Translations under genes and position numbers: made by a program
Assembly: GCF_016106005.1 (NCBI RefSeq)
Contig: NZ_JACADR010000001.1
Location: 1 to 64,000, forward strand
Length of the DNA stretch: 64,000 bases
Direction of reading: 5' to 3'
Source of the DNA: Roseomonas rosulenta
Lineage (GTDB): Bacteria; Pseudomonadota; Alphaproteobacteria; Acetobacterales; Acetobacteraceae
Part shown: positions 26,237 through 35,379 of the stretch, piece by piece
Layout: every line of letters begins with the position of its first letter
Position numbering within the stretch: position 1 is the stretch's first letter
Notes under the pieces: generated by a model
The model's input: only the letters and a program-made list of their open reading frames with translations
What the model was told of the DNA's origin: nothing
Databases searched by the model: none

Positions 26237-27259
26237 ATGCCAGAACCCCGCAAATCCCGCCTGGTGCCGGAAGTGGACTATGCGAAGGACGGCAAGCAGA
26301 CGGGCTTTATCCGCCTGTTCCACTCGACGCATGACAGTGCCTACGGCTTCCTGCCCATCCCGATCGTGGTGGTGAAGAACGGTGAGGGGCCGACCGCGCT
26401 GTTCACGTCCGGCAATCATGGGGACGAGTACGAGGGTCAGGTTGCGCTCACCAACCTGGTCAAGTGGCTGACGCCAGACATGATTCGCGGCCGCGTCATC
26501 ATGCTGCCGATGGCGAACTACCCGGCCGCACTCGCGGGCCGCCGGGTCTCGCCGATCGACGACCTCAACATGAACCGCATCTTTCCCGGCGATCCGGACG
26601 GCACGGTCACGCGGCAGATCGCGCACTACATCGACAGCGAGCTGATCCCTTTGGCCGATCTGGTGATCGACCTTCATTCCGGCGGCTCCTCGCTGAACTA
26701 CATCCCGACGGCGCTGGCGAAGCAATCCGCCGACCCGGTGCTGTACCAGAAGCAGCTGGCGGCGCTGCGGGCCTTCGGCGCGCCCTACACCTATATCCAG
26801 GGCGGCGCGCAGGGGCAGGGCGGGGACCAGACGCTGGGCAGCGGGGCGGACCGGCGCGGACGCATCTCGCTGGGCACGGAACTCGGCGGTGCGGGCGCGG
26901 TGAATGCGTCAGGCCTTGCCATCGCGGAGCGCGGGCTGCGCAACCTGCTTGTGCACCTCGGCATCCTGGGCGCCGAGCACTTCGTCGAACCGCCCGTGCC
27001 AACCCGCTTCCTCGATGTGCGCGGCCCCGAGATGTACGTCTATGCGCCGGACAACGGCGTCTTCGAGCCGCTGGTCGAACTGGGCGACATGGTCACGCCC
27101 GGTACGCCCGCCGCGTGCATCCACATCCCCGAGACACCCTGGCTGCCGCCCATCGAGATCGCCTTCAAGGCCGCCGGCATCGTGATGTGCAAGCGAATCC
27201 CCGCGCGCACGAAGCGCGGGGATTGCCTGTTCCACCTGGCGAGTGACCTCGCCGTATAG
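26237..27259 (+). CDS. Succinylglutamate desuccinylase/aspartoacylase family deacylase
   Basis: A 340-residue zinc-dependent deacylase. Zinc ligands are visible in SGNHGDEYEGQ (His and Glu of the HxxE-type motif) and in the later VIDLHSGG (His). DDLNMNRIFPGDPDG carries the substrate-binding Asn/Arg pair of the family. It resembles DoeB-like proteins that deacetylate N-acetyl-2,4-diaminobutyrate, but the substrate is not proven. It is co-directional and 8 bp from the importer, so it probably deacylates what the importer brings in. A perfect 11-bp hairpin lies in its last codons. Confidence 0.85.
   Translation: MPEPRKSRLVPEVDYAKDGKQTGFIRLFHSTHDSAYGFLPIPIVVVKNGEGPTALFTSGNHGDEYEGQVALTNLVKWLTPDMIRGRVIMLPMANYPAALAGRRVSPIDDLNMNRIFPGDPDGTVTRQIAHYIDSELIPLADLVIDLHSGGSSLNYIPTALAKQSADPVLYQKQLAALRAFGAPYTYIQGGAQGQGGDQTLGSGADRRGRISLGTELGGAGAVNASGLAIAERGLRNLLVHLGILGAEHFVEPPVPTRFLDVRGPEMYVYAPDNGVFEPLVELGDMVTPGTPAACIHIPETPWLPPIEIAFKAAGIVMCKRIPARTKRGDCLFHLASDLAV
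27196..27224. other. Perfect 11-bp hairpin at the 3' end of the deacylase gene
   Basis: AATCCCCGCGC (27196-27206) pairs fully with GCGCGGGGATT (27214-27224) across a 7-base loop. It lies inside the coding sequence, 35 bp before the stop, between two convergent genes. No T-run follows. It could act as a bidirectional transcription barrier or 3' RNA stabiliser, but function is inferred. Confidence 0.45.
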
Positions 27260-28003
27260 TCACTGCGGCTCGATCCCGGCGGCGCGCACCACCGTCGCCC
27301 AGCTGTCCACCTCGCTGCGCACCAGGCGCGCCAGCGCATCGGGGCCCTGTGCCTCCGGCGCGGCGGGGATCGAGCCCAGCGCCTCGATCCGCTGGAGGAT
27401 GGCTGGGTCCGCCAAGGCTGCGCGCAGTGCCTGGTCCAGCCACGCGACCACCGGCGCGGGCGTGCCGCGCCGAGCGAAGATCGCGTTCCAACCGTGGAAG
27501 ATGTAGTCCGGCCGCCCGGCCTCCGGCGCCGAGGGCACGCCCGGCGCATTCGGGTTGCGCGCGGTCGCGCCGGTCAGCAGGCCGCGCATCGTGCCGGCCG
27601 CGATCTGCGGCACCGCTGCGGGGGCGAGCAGGCAGGCGCTGTCCACGGTCTGCGCCACCACGTCGTTCAACGCCGGCCCTTCGCCGCGATACGGGATGTT
27701 GTTGAAGGTCACGCCGGCCAGGTGCTGCAACAGCGCGCAGGCCCAGTGGTTAGTCGACCCGATTCCCGCATGCGCATTCGTGATCGATCCCGGATTGGCC
27801 CGCGCCATTGCCAGGAACTCCTGCAGCGTGCGCGCCGGATGCCCGTTGCGCACCACGAAGACCAGCGGCGTGCCGGCGATCAGCCCGATCGGCTGCCGGT
27901 CCCGCGGATCATAGGCGATGGCGCGGTAGATCGAGGGGGCGGCCGAATGGCTGCCCAGGCTGCCGACCGTCAGCGTGTCGCCGGCCGGCGCGGCCTGCGC
28001 GCC
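27260..28003 (-). pseudogene. Truncated Bug/TctC-family solute receptor
   Basis: About 245 residues match the C-terminal three quarters of the Bug (tripartite tricarboxylate receptor-like) family: AAPAGDTLTVGSLGSHSAAPSIY, GSITNAHAGIGSTNHWACALLQHLAGV, VPYRGEGPALND-like IPYRGEGPALNDVVAQ, and a GTPAPVVAWLDQALRAAL C-terminus. The signal peptide and first ~90 residues (the VxPFPPGG region) are missing. Upstream of about 28003 the homology stops, and the promoter region of the divergent repeat-protein gene begins. It is therefore probably a decayed fragment, left by a deletion. Confidence 0.7.
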
Positions 28004-28124
28004 GCGCGACAGATGTGACAAAGCAGGCCGCGGCGCGCGATCACGGTGCGACAGAGGGTCGATAGCGTTCCTCCCGTCACGATGGCGGGGCTGGTCCTGC
28101 CGCGACAGCAAGAGGAAACGACCC

Positions 28125-28487
28125 ATGCGCAAGACCCTTAGCCTCGCCGTTGCGCTGATCGCCCTCGGTACCGCCGGCCCGGCCATGGCAGACATCTATG
28201 GCGGCACGAACGGCCTCGACATCGCCAATGGCATGCCTGCGGCCAACGGCCTTCAGTCCCCGAACGGTATGCCCGAGATGAACGGCATCCCCGCCTGGAA
28301 CGGCCTTGCCCAGCAAAACGGCTTGCTGAACCCCAACGGCATGCCCGCGGCGAACGGCCTGCCTGCGTGGAACGGCATCGGCCAGTTGAACGGCCTGATG
28401 CCGGCCAACGGTCGGGCCCGCGCCATGGGCCTCGAGGTACGGGAGATCATGATGCCGGGCTACGCGCCGGTCGCCCTGTCCCGCTGA
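28125..28487 (+). CDS. Secreted Asn-Gly repeat protein
   Basis: A 120-residue protein with a Sec signal peptide (residues 1-22, ending AMA-D). The mature part holds about eleven NG dipeptides in residues 29-95, spaced mostly 6-8 residues apart. The unit is close to NG-[M/L/I]-P-x-x, as in NGMPAANGL and NGIPAWNGL. A non-repeat tail ends the chain. There is no Cys, so it is not a lipoprotein. AGAGGA lies 8-10 bp before the ATG. It stands 57 bp upstream of an ADYC-like gene on the same strand. I know no function; the repeats suggest a beta-roll, adhesive or matrix-type structure. Confidence 0.75.
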   Translation: MRKTLSLAVALIALGTAGPAMADIYGGTNGLDIANGMPAANGLQSPNGMPEMNGIPAWNGLAQQNGLLNPNGMPAANGLPAWNGIGQLNGLMPANGRARAMGLEVREIMMPGYAPVALSR

Positions 28488-28544
28488 TCCCGTCACAGCC
28501 CCGGCGGCAGGCCCGGCCTGCCGCCAATGCCGGAGGCCCCGCCG

Positions 28545-29297
28545 ATGTTCCGCCGCAGCCTAGCGATCCTCCTCCTCGCCGCCACCGCTGCCTCGGCCGA
28601 GGCCGTGGCGCCGCAGCCGGTCGCACTGTCTGCCGAGCGTGGCGACTTCCGCCTCGAATGGTCAGACGGAACGGTCACGCGCGGCGCCTCACTCGTCGGC
28701 GCGCGGCTGATGCTCGCCGGCGAGCCGGTTACGATCACGGCCGCTCGGCCGAGTCCGCATGACCGACTGGGCGAGATCTGGCAATTCGATCTGCGCCGCG
28801 CTGATGGCAGCCGCTATTGCACCCCCGACCCGCATGGCGAGCAGTGGGCGATGACGCTGCCCGACCCCGAGGCACCCGGCGGCTTCAGCATCACCTGCAC
28901 CTCCGGCGGGCTCGGCAAATGCCTCAACAACGGCTACGCGCCGTGGCGCCAGACCGCGGACGGGCAGTCGCTGGCGGCGTATCACCGCGCCTGCCTGCAC
29001 ATGCTGCGCGCGGCCTATGGCGGCGGTGAGCATGGCTGGACGCGCAACGGCACCCGCATCGACATGTTCGACGATGCCGGCATCGTGCCCGACGACGAAC
29101 CCTCGGACACGCCCTTCGAGGCCGGCTGGAACGAGCATGGCGCGGTCTGCGTCGCGCATCCGCGCATCCCTGAGAACGGCTCGCTGGACGATATCCTGGC
29201 GGAGACGCCGCACCTCGCCGGACGGCTCGGGCCGGCAGCCTGCACCGAAGAACGTGCGCGCGCCCTGGGCGCACTGGTCTTTAATCGATCGCGATAG
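28545..29297 (+). CDS. Secreted ADYC-domain-like protein
   Basis: A 250-residue exported protein (signal peptide residues 1-19, MFRRSLAILLLAATAASAEA). The C-terminal half resembles the ADYC domain. CTSGGLGKCLNNGYAPW at residues 118-134 has two Cys and the KC..NGY.PW pattern. Then comes CLHMLRAAYGGGEHGWTRNGTRIDMFD, where the name-giving ADYC motif has become AAYG. The function of this family is unknown. The start at 28545 has GGAG 9 bp before it; an ATG six codons earlier would spoil the signal peptide. It probably forms an operon with the repeat gene upstream. Confidence 0.7.
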   Translation: MFRRSLAILLLAATAASAEAVAPQPVALSAERGDFRLEWSDGTVTRGASLVGARLMLAGEPVTITAARPSPHDRLGEIWQFDLRRADGSRYCTPDPHGEQWAMTLPDPEAPGGFSITCTSGGLGKCLNNGYAPWRQTADGQSLAAYHRACLHMLRAAYGGGEHGWTRNGTRIDMFDDAGIVPDDEPSDTPFEAGWNEHGAVCVAHPRIPENGSLDDILAETPHLAGRLGPAACTEERARALGALVFNRSR

Positions 29298-29340
29298 TCC
29301 CGGCCCCGCGGGCAGGCAGCGCACAGCTCAACCGCCGCCC

Positions 29341-29360
29341 CGCCGGCTGCGTAGCCGGCG
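29341..29360. terminator. Candidate hairpin terminator after the ADYC-like gene
   Basis: CGCCGGCT (29341-29348) pairs with AGCCGGCG (29353-29360) across a 4-base loop, with further CCC/GGG pairing outside. It lies 43 bp after the ADYC-like stop. No T-run follows, so intrinsic termination is uncertain. Confidence 0.4.
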
Positions 29361-29811
29361 TGGCGGGCTCGCGGCGCACGGAGCCGCAGTTGCCCAAAGC
29401 GGAGCGTTCACTTCGAAAGGGCCACCGGCGAGGTCGGTCGCCCAGCCGACCAACTCTCCGCGGACGATCGTTGCGCGCCTCGCGCGGGCCGAGGCCCTTT
29501 CACGGACCGCTGCTTACGTCCGGCCCGAGCCTGCGCGCGCCGCCACGAGCGCGACGGCCAAGGCCTATGCCGCCAGAACGTCCAGATACTCGGCGAGCAG
29601 CGTCGCGAAGCGGATTGGATCGGCCTCAGGCAGTCGTATCCAGCAGACGGCACATGCATCGACCTTGCAGTGAGAATCGTCCAAGCCTCAGCCTGCGGGA
29701 CGTGACGATAGGAGGCAGTGGTACCAGCACCCCACGCCACGGTCGCCGACGCCATGAGCCTCGCGAGATTCTCGACGCGATCGCAATCGCCGACGCCTGG
29801 CTGAACAACAC

Positions 29812-29943
29812 CTGGATGGTATCGGAATTGTCGACTGGTTCGAGGACTACAACACCATCCACCCTCACAGCGGCTTGCGCATGCGTTCGCCACGTGAGTT
29901 CATCGCTGCGCAGTCAGCAACCCACGCCGCTTGTCCGGTTTGA
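29812..29943 (+). mobile_element. IS3-family transposase (OrfB) C-terminal remnant
   Basis: The frame ending at the TGA 29941-29943 translates to GIVDWFEDYNTIHPHSGLRM, followed directly by RSPREFIAAQ and a short tail. This is the typical C-terminal end of IS3-group OrfB integrases (W-x-E-D-Y-N...HPHSGL.MRSPREF). The rest of the integrase, including the DDE core, is missing, and the upstream sequence looks frameshifted (DAIAIADAWL in another frame). It is a dead fragment next to the defence-like operon. Confidence 0.8.
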
Positions 29944-30404
29944 GGGGGGCAACTCCAATGAGCGGGCAGGCACTGAATTCGGAGGCGACGTTGGCGGGCC
30001 TGCTTGCAGTTCTGGTTGGTCCCGGGGCGCTGTGGCAGGGGTCGCGGAAGGGCGATGAGCAGGACGCTGGTCCGCCACGATGGCGGATCTGTTGCTGGCC
30101 GTGCCCCGGCGGCGTCAGAGTCCTCAAATCACGACATGGGGTGACCAGGCAGCCTGTCGAAGTTTTGGAAGTTTCGACTGGTGGCGTAATCGAGGGTGTC
30201 GCGAGGTCCGGAGAACTTCGGTCCACAGGAGAGCAGGTCGGTGTGAGTTCGACGACCGCACTGCGCGAGGCCCACGCACGAAAACCAAGGAAAACATGCG
30301 CCACACGGCGCAGACGCATGGCGGGCAGACTTGTCGAGCAGGGTGGAAGTGGTGTAGGAAAGGGAACCAGCAGCGAACTGTCTCTTGGGGCGCAGGCGTT
30401 GGAT

Positions 30405-33400
30405 CTACGGTTCCAGACGGATTTGTAACTCGGAGAGATCCTCCGCAGGCATTTCTGAACCGATCAAGCTGTGCAGGTACTCCAGCAGGTCCTCCTGGCG
30501 GGGTTGCCCGAAGGCAAGGCGATAGACGGTCAGGCTGCGCTTGAGCCATTCGAGCCTGCGAACCTCCCGGCTGAACGGTAGCATCGGTACGCGACGTTCG
30601 ACTTTGACCGCGCCTTCATAGATCCAATAGGGGATGAGGTCGGTATCGACCTCAGCGTCGGCGCGGGCAGCGTCGAACATCGCCTTCCACGGGTCATTCT
30701 GGTTCGAGCCGCCACCCCGAACCCTGTCGATCTGTCGATCCGCCAGATTGAGGCGGATGGCGTGGCCTTTGAAGCGATGAACGCGCCCTTCGCGCTGCTC
30801 GAGATCGACTGGATTACCAGGCAGGTTCCAGTGATAGACGCGATAGCAATAGGGATGGAAATCGAGCCCCTCCTGTCCGACCGAGGTCGTGGCCAGCACA
30901 AAGGGCCGAAACGGCGAGTTGAAGGCGTCGCGGACACTGCCGAGACGCGCGGCGCTGCCTTCCTCATCCTTGTAGTCAGCCAGGCGCATGGCGAAACGTC
31001 CGCGCATCTGGAACTTCTTGATGACCACCTTCTTACCGGCGACGACCGGATCTTCGACGTCGATCTGCGAGGGCCTGACGGAGAGCGCGTCGGAGATCGC
31101 TTTGCCGACACCGGCAACCCGCTCGACGGAAGGTTGTGCCCCCAAGCCTTCGGCATCGACCAGATAGTGAACATACTCGTCGAGAACCGCCTGGAGATTA
31201 TGGTCGACGCCATAGGTCAGCACGCGCCGCCAATATCGATCGTCATCATCCTTCCGCAGGAGGGCGACCGCATCATGCTGATTAAAGAGCGTTCGAAAGC
31301 CCCAGGAGACCTGGTTGGCGGCGGCGAGGAGTCGGTGATCATCCCATTCGAGATCGGGTGCGATCCGATGCAGGGCGCGCAGCGCGCACACCGCTGGACT
31401 GCCCAAGGCGACATCGACCAGGAGCTCGAGCACCGTGTCCGGAACCGGCCCAAAGGTGCGCCCCGTCGCCACTGTGCGGAGCTCAGCGACGTGCTCCTTG
31501 AACCCCTCCTCGTTGCCCAGCGCTGCGAAACCGGAAGGGGCAGCGACCCACGCCATGGATTTTGCTCCCGCCATCGCGTCGATCACCGCCGGCGCGGCCC
31601 ATTCCCAATCGCGACCGTCGGATGCATCGCCCGATCGTTGGACCAGCGCCGTCACGCTTTCGCGTAGGCGTTCGGCAACGGCCTGCCGCATGGCTTCGAC
31701 CGACAGGGTTTCGCTATGGGCACCGAAGATCGTCAGCGGATCGGCGAGCTTGGCCAGGGTTGGCGACGGATAAACCAGGTGCATGGCGCGCATGGCGACG
31801 AGCCGTCCCTGGTCCTGCCGAAACTGGATGGGGCGAGGCCGTACGTGGCCGAAGTACCGCTGGCCTGCCAAGCCTACGCCCATGCGACGTTCGGCTTCGT
31901 AGGAAAGGATTGCGGCGATCGCATCGGGCACCATCGACCAGGATGAGAAGATCAACGCCTTGGTGAGGGGCCGGCCGACGCGCTCTGCGCCGTAATAGGC
32001 CAGTGAGGGCGGGATCCAGAGATGCTGATCGAGGCCTTCCCCGAACACGTCATCCATCACGCCGCGCATCCGGCCATTGGCCGGTTCGAGATGCTCGTAG
32101 GAATCGAGGTGATCGTGGTCGAGCATGGCCGGCCTCGCGCGCTCAAGCGCATCGCGGAGGTTCACCGCGGGCTTGTCCAGCTTGTCCTTGAGGAGCCTCT
32201 TCAGCGCGTAGTCCCGCATGAAGTTGAGCAGATACGGTGCGGACTTCCAGTATTCGATGACCTCAGGCGCATCGAGCGCGCGGGCAACATCCGAGATGAC
32301 CGCTGCTTGGCGAAGGTCGATGGGCTGAATGGTGACGGTCATTGGCCGCTCACTGACCATCGAATCGCGCTCAATGGTGCTCGCGACGCGTTCGGTCCGC
32401 GCCATCACCTTGCGCAGTCGCTGCTCGACCTTCTGGCGGGCGGCGATGGCCTTGGGCCTCGCCTCGGGGAGCGCGTGAAGAAACCCACGGAATTCCCGCA
32501 TCTCTCGCTCAAGGGTCTTGGCAATCTCGGGACCGTTCGCGCTGCCGTACAAGAACGACAGGGTCTCCAGAAAGTCACGGTAGTGCTCGCCCTCGTCGGG
32601 CTCGTCGCCCGATAGGGTGAGCATCCGGTACGGCGTTGCTGACAGCAACAGCGTACGCGCGGCATGCCCATTGCCATCGGAGTAGTTGAACAGTTCGCGC
32701 GCCAGAACTGCGGCGGGTGTCTCACCGTGGAGCAGATCGCGGAAGCGCTGAAACTCATCCATGATGATCAGGTCTGGCTTCAGGGCATCGATGCAGGCGT
32801 GCGACAGCTTGCTCCGTAAACGGCCAACCAGCGCATTGCGACGCTGGCTCAGCTCGAGGGGATAGGTCTCCCGACGGCGAGGGAACAGGTCGCAGACGGC
32901 CTCGAGCTCCCCGAACAGATCGACGTCAGATTCCACATCGCGGCGGAAGCGGTCGACGATACGCTGGTCAACACCGTCAAGGGTGACGTTGTTCACCGCA
33001 CCGTTCCATCCGTCCACGCCGGCGGTCACTTGAAGCAGATTGTGCAGCCCGCGTGGCAGGGAAACACTGCCTTCCAGCATTCGCAGCAGAAGCGCGCGTT
33101 CTTGGGTAACTCCAGTCGTGGACCGAAGATCGAAAGTGGTGCCCGGCGTCAGGCTTATGAAGTTCACCTTGTTGGCGTCTAGGCCCTGGTCACCGCGCAC
33201 CTGGAGTGGGATCAGCGTCATGCGGGTCGGCAAAGCTAGTTCACGGCGGTTGAGGACGTTCAGACGGTTGATGTTCTGAGCTGCGATCGCCTGGTTCGAG
33301 CAGATGTAGAGGATGTCGATGCGATCGGTCGTATCCCACAGGGCCTCTATGGTTCGGGCGATTACCCCACGCGCAACCATGGTCTTGCCTAGGCCGACCT

Positions 33401-33533
33401 CATCAGCGACGAGGAATTGCCGGACGGAATCTCGGTCGCCGTAAAGCCGGTCAAACACATAGTCGACTGTACGACGCTGGAATGCCTTCAGCGGAGCGAG
33501 CGCGACCTCGGCATTGAAACGCTCATCCGGCAT
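30405..33533 (-). CDS. Large SNF2/DEAD-like helicase of the island operon
   Basis: A 1042-residue superfamily 2 ATPase. Motif I is DEVGLGKT (residues 44-51), motif II is DEFQ (259-262), motif III is SATPYRM (298-304). The C-terminal RecA-like domain has ATTSVGQEGLDFHPYCYRV and then QREGRVHRFKGHA (motifs V and VI). LKAFQRRTVDYVFDRL at the start is the Q-motif-like lead. An insert of ~550 residues separates the two RecA halves. SNF2-like helicases of this kind translocate on DNA in restriction and DISARM-like systems. Its start overlaps the nuclease gene by 11 bp, and it is the last gene of the operon. Base composition is clearly less GC-rich than the operon's first half. Confidence 0.9.
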   Translation of the reverse strand: MPDERFNAEVALAPLKAFQRRTVDYVFDRLYGDRDSVRQFLVADEVGLGKTMVARGVIARTIEALWDTTDRIDILYICSNQAIAAQNINRLNVLNRRELALPTRMTLIPLQVRGDQGLDANKVNFISLTPGTTFDLRSTTGVTQERALLLRMLEGSVSLPRGLHNLLQVTAGVDGWNGAVNNVTLDGVDQRIVDRFRRDVESDVDLFGELEAVCDLFPRRRETYPLELSQRRNALVGRLRSKLSHACIDALKPDLIIMDEFQRFRDLLHGETPAAVLARELFNYSDGNGHAARTLLLSATPYRMLTLSGDEPDEGEHYRDFLETLSFLYGSANGPEIAKTLEREMREFRGFLHALPEARPKAIAARQKVEQRLRKVMARTERVASTIERDSMVSERPMTVTIQPIDLRQAAVISDVARALDAPEVIEYWKSAPYLLNFMRDYALKRLLKDKLDKPAVNLRDALERARPAMLDHDHLDSYEHLEPANGRMRGVMDDVFGEGLDQHLWIPPSLAYYGAERVGRPLTKALIFSSWSMVPDAIAAILSYEAERRMGVGLAGQRYFGHVRPRPIQFRQDQGRLVAMRAMHLVYPSPTLAKLADPLTIFGAHSETLSVEAMRQAVAERLRESVTALVQRSGDASDGRDWEWAAPAVIDAMAGAKSMAWVAAPSGFAALGNEEGFKEHVAELRTVATGRTFGPVPDTVLELLVDVALGSPAVCALRALHRIAPDLEWDDHRLLAAANQVSWGFRTLFNQHDAVALLRKDDDDRYWRRVLTYGVDHNLQAVLDEYVHYLVDAEGLGAQPSVERVAGVGKAISDALSVRPSQIDVEDPVVAGKKVVIKKFQMRGRFAMRLADYKDEEGSAARLGSVRDAFNSPFRPFVLATTSVGQEGLDFHPYCYRVYHWNLPGNPVDLEQREGRVHRFKGHAIRLNLADRQIDRVRGGGSNQNDPWKAMFDAARADAEVDTDLIPYWIYEGAVKVERRVPMLPFSREVRRLEWLKRSLTVYRLAFGQPRQEDLLEYLHSLIGSEMPAEDLSELQIRLEP

Positions 33534-35379
33534 AGGCGGGGCCCTGATGCTGAAGTGCGATCCGGAAAGCGTCCCACAGAGTACGGAAATCGGCCGGAAT
33601 AGGGTCGGCGCCGGTGTCGTTTCCGGCTTCCAACCGCGTCATGAGGCGCTCGATCGCATGGAGCCGCTCGCCGCCGCGGCATAGGGCGCGAACCATGTCT
33701 TCCAGAAGTGGCGCATCGTCGGCGGCCGTGGCCCACGACATGCTGCCTGCGCCCTCTTGCGCGGCGAGAGCCGCGCTGAAAGGGTCTCCGAGTTCGGAGA
33801 GTAGGAGCCGCAGGTAGCGGAAGAATGCATCCCGACTGTCGATGACCCACCGAAGAATGGCGGCATGGCGGTCTGGTGGAAGCCCTTCCATGACCAGGCT
33901 GGTGCTGAAGAGTGCCGACGCCTTGTCGTTGTCGGCGTTCACGCGAAACGCCAGAAAGCGGGTCAGATCAACGAGTGGCATGGTGCCGAGATCAACGGCT
34001 GTACCCGCTCGGAGAGCTGCCAGAACATCGCTGGCGTGCCCGTCGCCTCGTGTGATCGGCCAGACACTCACGGATGCGATCCCGCTGAGCGGAATTGATT
34101 CGGCTGGGATCAGCCACACGCGCCACGGATGCGCGTCGCCGTCCTGGCTCTCGATCCGCTCGCAGCGCAGACGCAGTCCACCTCGGCATAGGGCGCGGCG
34201 CGCGTCGTCAATGTTGGCCTCGGCCGTCGCGATCGCTGGATCGAGCGGTTCCAACTCGCTGGGGACAAACCCGCGGGTTAGGCGCCCGAAGCCCTTGTCC
34301 CCCATAATCTGTTCAACGCTGCCAACCTTGGAGCGCTTGCCTCGGAGCGAGGCGAAGAGTTCGACATTATTGCCGGAGATCAGCGCTGGGCGGGTGGCAT
34401 TGCCGGAGCCAATCGTCAGAATGGTGTCCCAGCCACTTTCGGCGATGAAGGCCTTGGCGTGAAGACCTTGCAGTGCGTTGGTCGAGACCTCTTCGCCGTC
34501 TTCACTGGTAGCCATCTCGTCGAGAACTGAAACGCGCCCAAAGGCTTGCAGGGTCACGGCGTCCACGCAGGCCAATTGATCGGGCCTGCTGATGATGACT
34601 GGCTTCTCCGCCGTTGGCAGGCGACTGAGCAGATCAAGCGCGCTGGTATCGCAGAACGGCGAGATTACGCCCAAGCGCGCGCACGATGCGGGCTGCCAGA
34701 CCCTGCCGCCAAAGCCGTTGACGGCGAAGGTGACGTCATCAAAGCGGTCGGGCGTCGTCCATCTAACGCGTCGGATGTCTTCAGCGACCTGGGCGGTCAG
34801 CGCGCGCGCTTCATTCGACAAGCCGGCGACAGCAAGGTCTGGCAGGCGACTGATGAGATCGAACAATGGCCGGTTGGTGGCGTCCGGCCGGCCGGTCAGC
34901 TCACCGTCGAGGCGGAGCGAGATATCCCATGAACGGTCGCGCGTCAGGTTGCGAGACAGCACGAGGAGCCGCAACAGGATTGGATCCTCAGCGCGCGTGG
35001 GTCGATAGCGCAAGGCCCAGAGCTTGGGATGGAAAGCGCCTCCGCGCGGTGCTGCCACCTCCACGATTATGCGTTCCAGGAGGGAGCATAGGCGCGAATG
35101 CGGGCGGCTCTGTGCGTGGAGATGCCCAGCGTCGACGAAGACCACTAGCCGCCCAGCGATGCGTTCCGCTCCTTCAAGGAGCGCGAGCGGATGGCTCAGG
35201 ATGTCGTCTCGATTCTCGGCGGCGAACAGCGCGAGGCTGACCGGCGCGGCCAGCGCAGTCTCGAAATCGAGCGAGAAGGTCGTGGCGATCGCCGCGTCGA
35301 AGACATAGCCCGGCGGCGGCTGGAGGCTATCGCCATAGAGGACGCGGGTTTCGGGATCGAGCGTCGTCCTATTCAGCAT
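33523..35379 (-). CDS. Phospholipase D-family nuclease-like protein
   Basis: A 618-residue protein with two HKD-type half sites. The first is GAFHPKLWAL (His117, Lys119) followed by LVLSRNLTRDRSWD. The second is GLHAKAFIAESGWDTILTIGSGNATR (His307, Lys309, then GSGN). This H-x-K...(G)S-x-N pattern is the active site of PLD-superfamily nucleases. The remaining ~290 residues are not recognised. The gene overlaps its upstream and downstream partners by 11 bp each, so it is made together with the helicase, and a nuclease-helicase pair acting on foreign DNA is the natural reading (inference). Confidence 0.85.
   Translation of the reverse strand: MLNRTTLDPETRVLYGDSLQPPPGYVFDAAIATTFSLDFETALAAPVSLALFAAENRDDILSHPLALLEGAERIAGRLVVFVDAGHLHAQSRPHSRLCSLLERIIVEVAAPRGGAFHPKLWALRYRPTRAEDPILLRLLVLSRNLTRDRSWDISLRLDGELTGRPDATNRPLFDLISRLPDLAVAGLSNEARALTAQVAEDIRRVRWTTPDRFDDVTFAVNGFGGRVWQPASCARLGVISPFCDTSALDLLSRLPTAEKPVIISRPDQLACVDAVTLQAFGRVSVLDEMATSEDGEEVSTNALQGLHAKAFIAESGWDTILTIGSGNATRPALISGNNVELFASLRGKRSKVGSVEQIMGDKGFGRLTRGFVPSELEPLDPAIATAEANIDDARRALCRGGLRLRCERIESQDGDAHPWRVWLIPAESIPLSGIASVSVWPITRGDGHASDVLAALRAGTAVDLGTMPLVDLTRFLAFRVNADNDKASALFSTSLVMEGLPPDRHAAILRWVIDSRDAFFRYLRLLLSELGDPFSAALAAQEGAGSMSWATAADDAPLLEDMVRALCRGGERLHAIERLMTRLEAGNDTGADPIPADFRTLWDAFRIALQHQGPAYAG

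Larger units (their letters stand above)
29298..30404. other. Gene-poor junction at the left edge of the island
   Basis: About 1.1 kb lies between the ADYC-like gene and the helicase stop. It holds the hairpin at 29341 and the IS3 remnant at 29812. Open frames exist on both strands (for example 29931-30428, plus strand, 165 codons), but none shows a recognisable domain, ribosome binding site or sensible amino-acid pattern. I read it as an old insertion and rearrangement scar. Confidence 0.6.

Noticed and set aside
28200-28400. Short-period DNA repeat that could be mistaken for a CRISPR-like array
   Set aside because: The repeat reflects the NG-x-P protein unit; spacing is only about 18-24 bp, units are degenerate, there are no spacers of even length and no cas genes.
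29931-30428. 165-codon plus-strand open frame between the IS3 remnant and the helicase
   Set aside because: No ribosome binding site, no recognisable motif, and it runs into the helicase 3' end in antisense.
30405-35379. Assignment of the helicase and PLD genes to DISARM
   Set aside because: DISARM requires a DUF1998 protein and usually a methylase; neither is present, and a DUF6361-like gene plus the ADP-ribose/VWA module takes their place.
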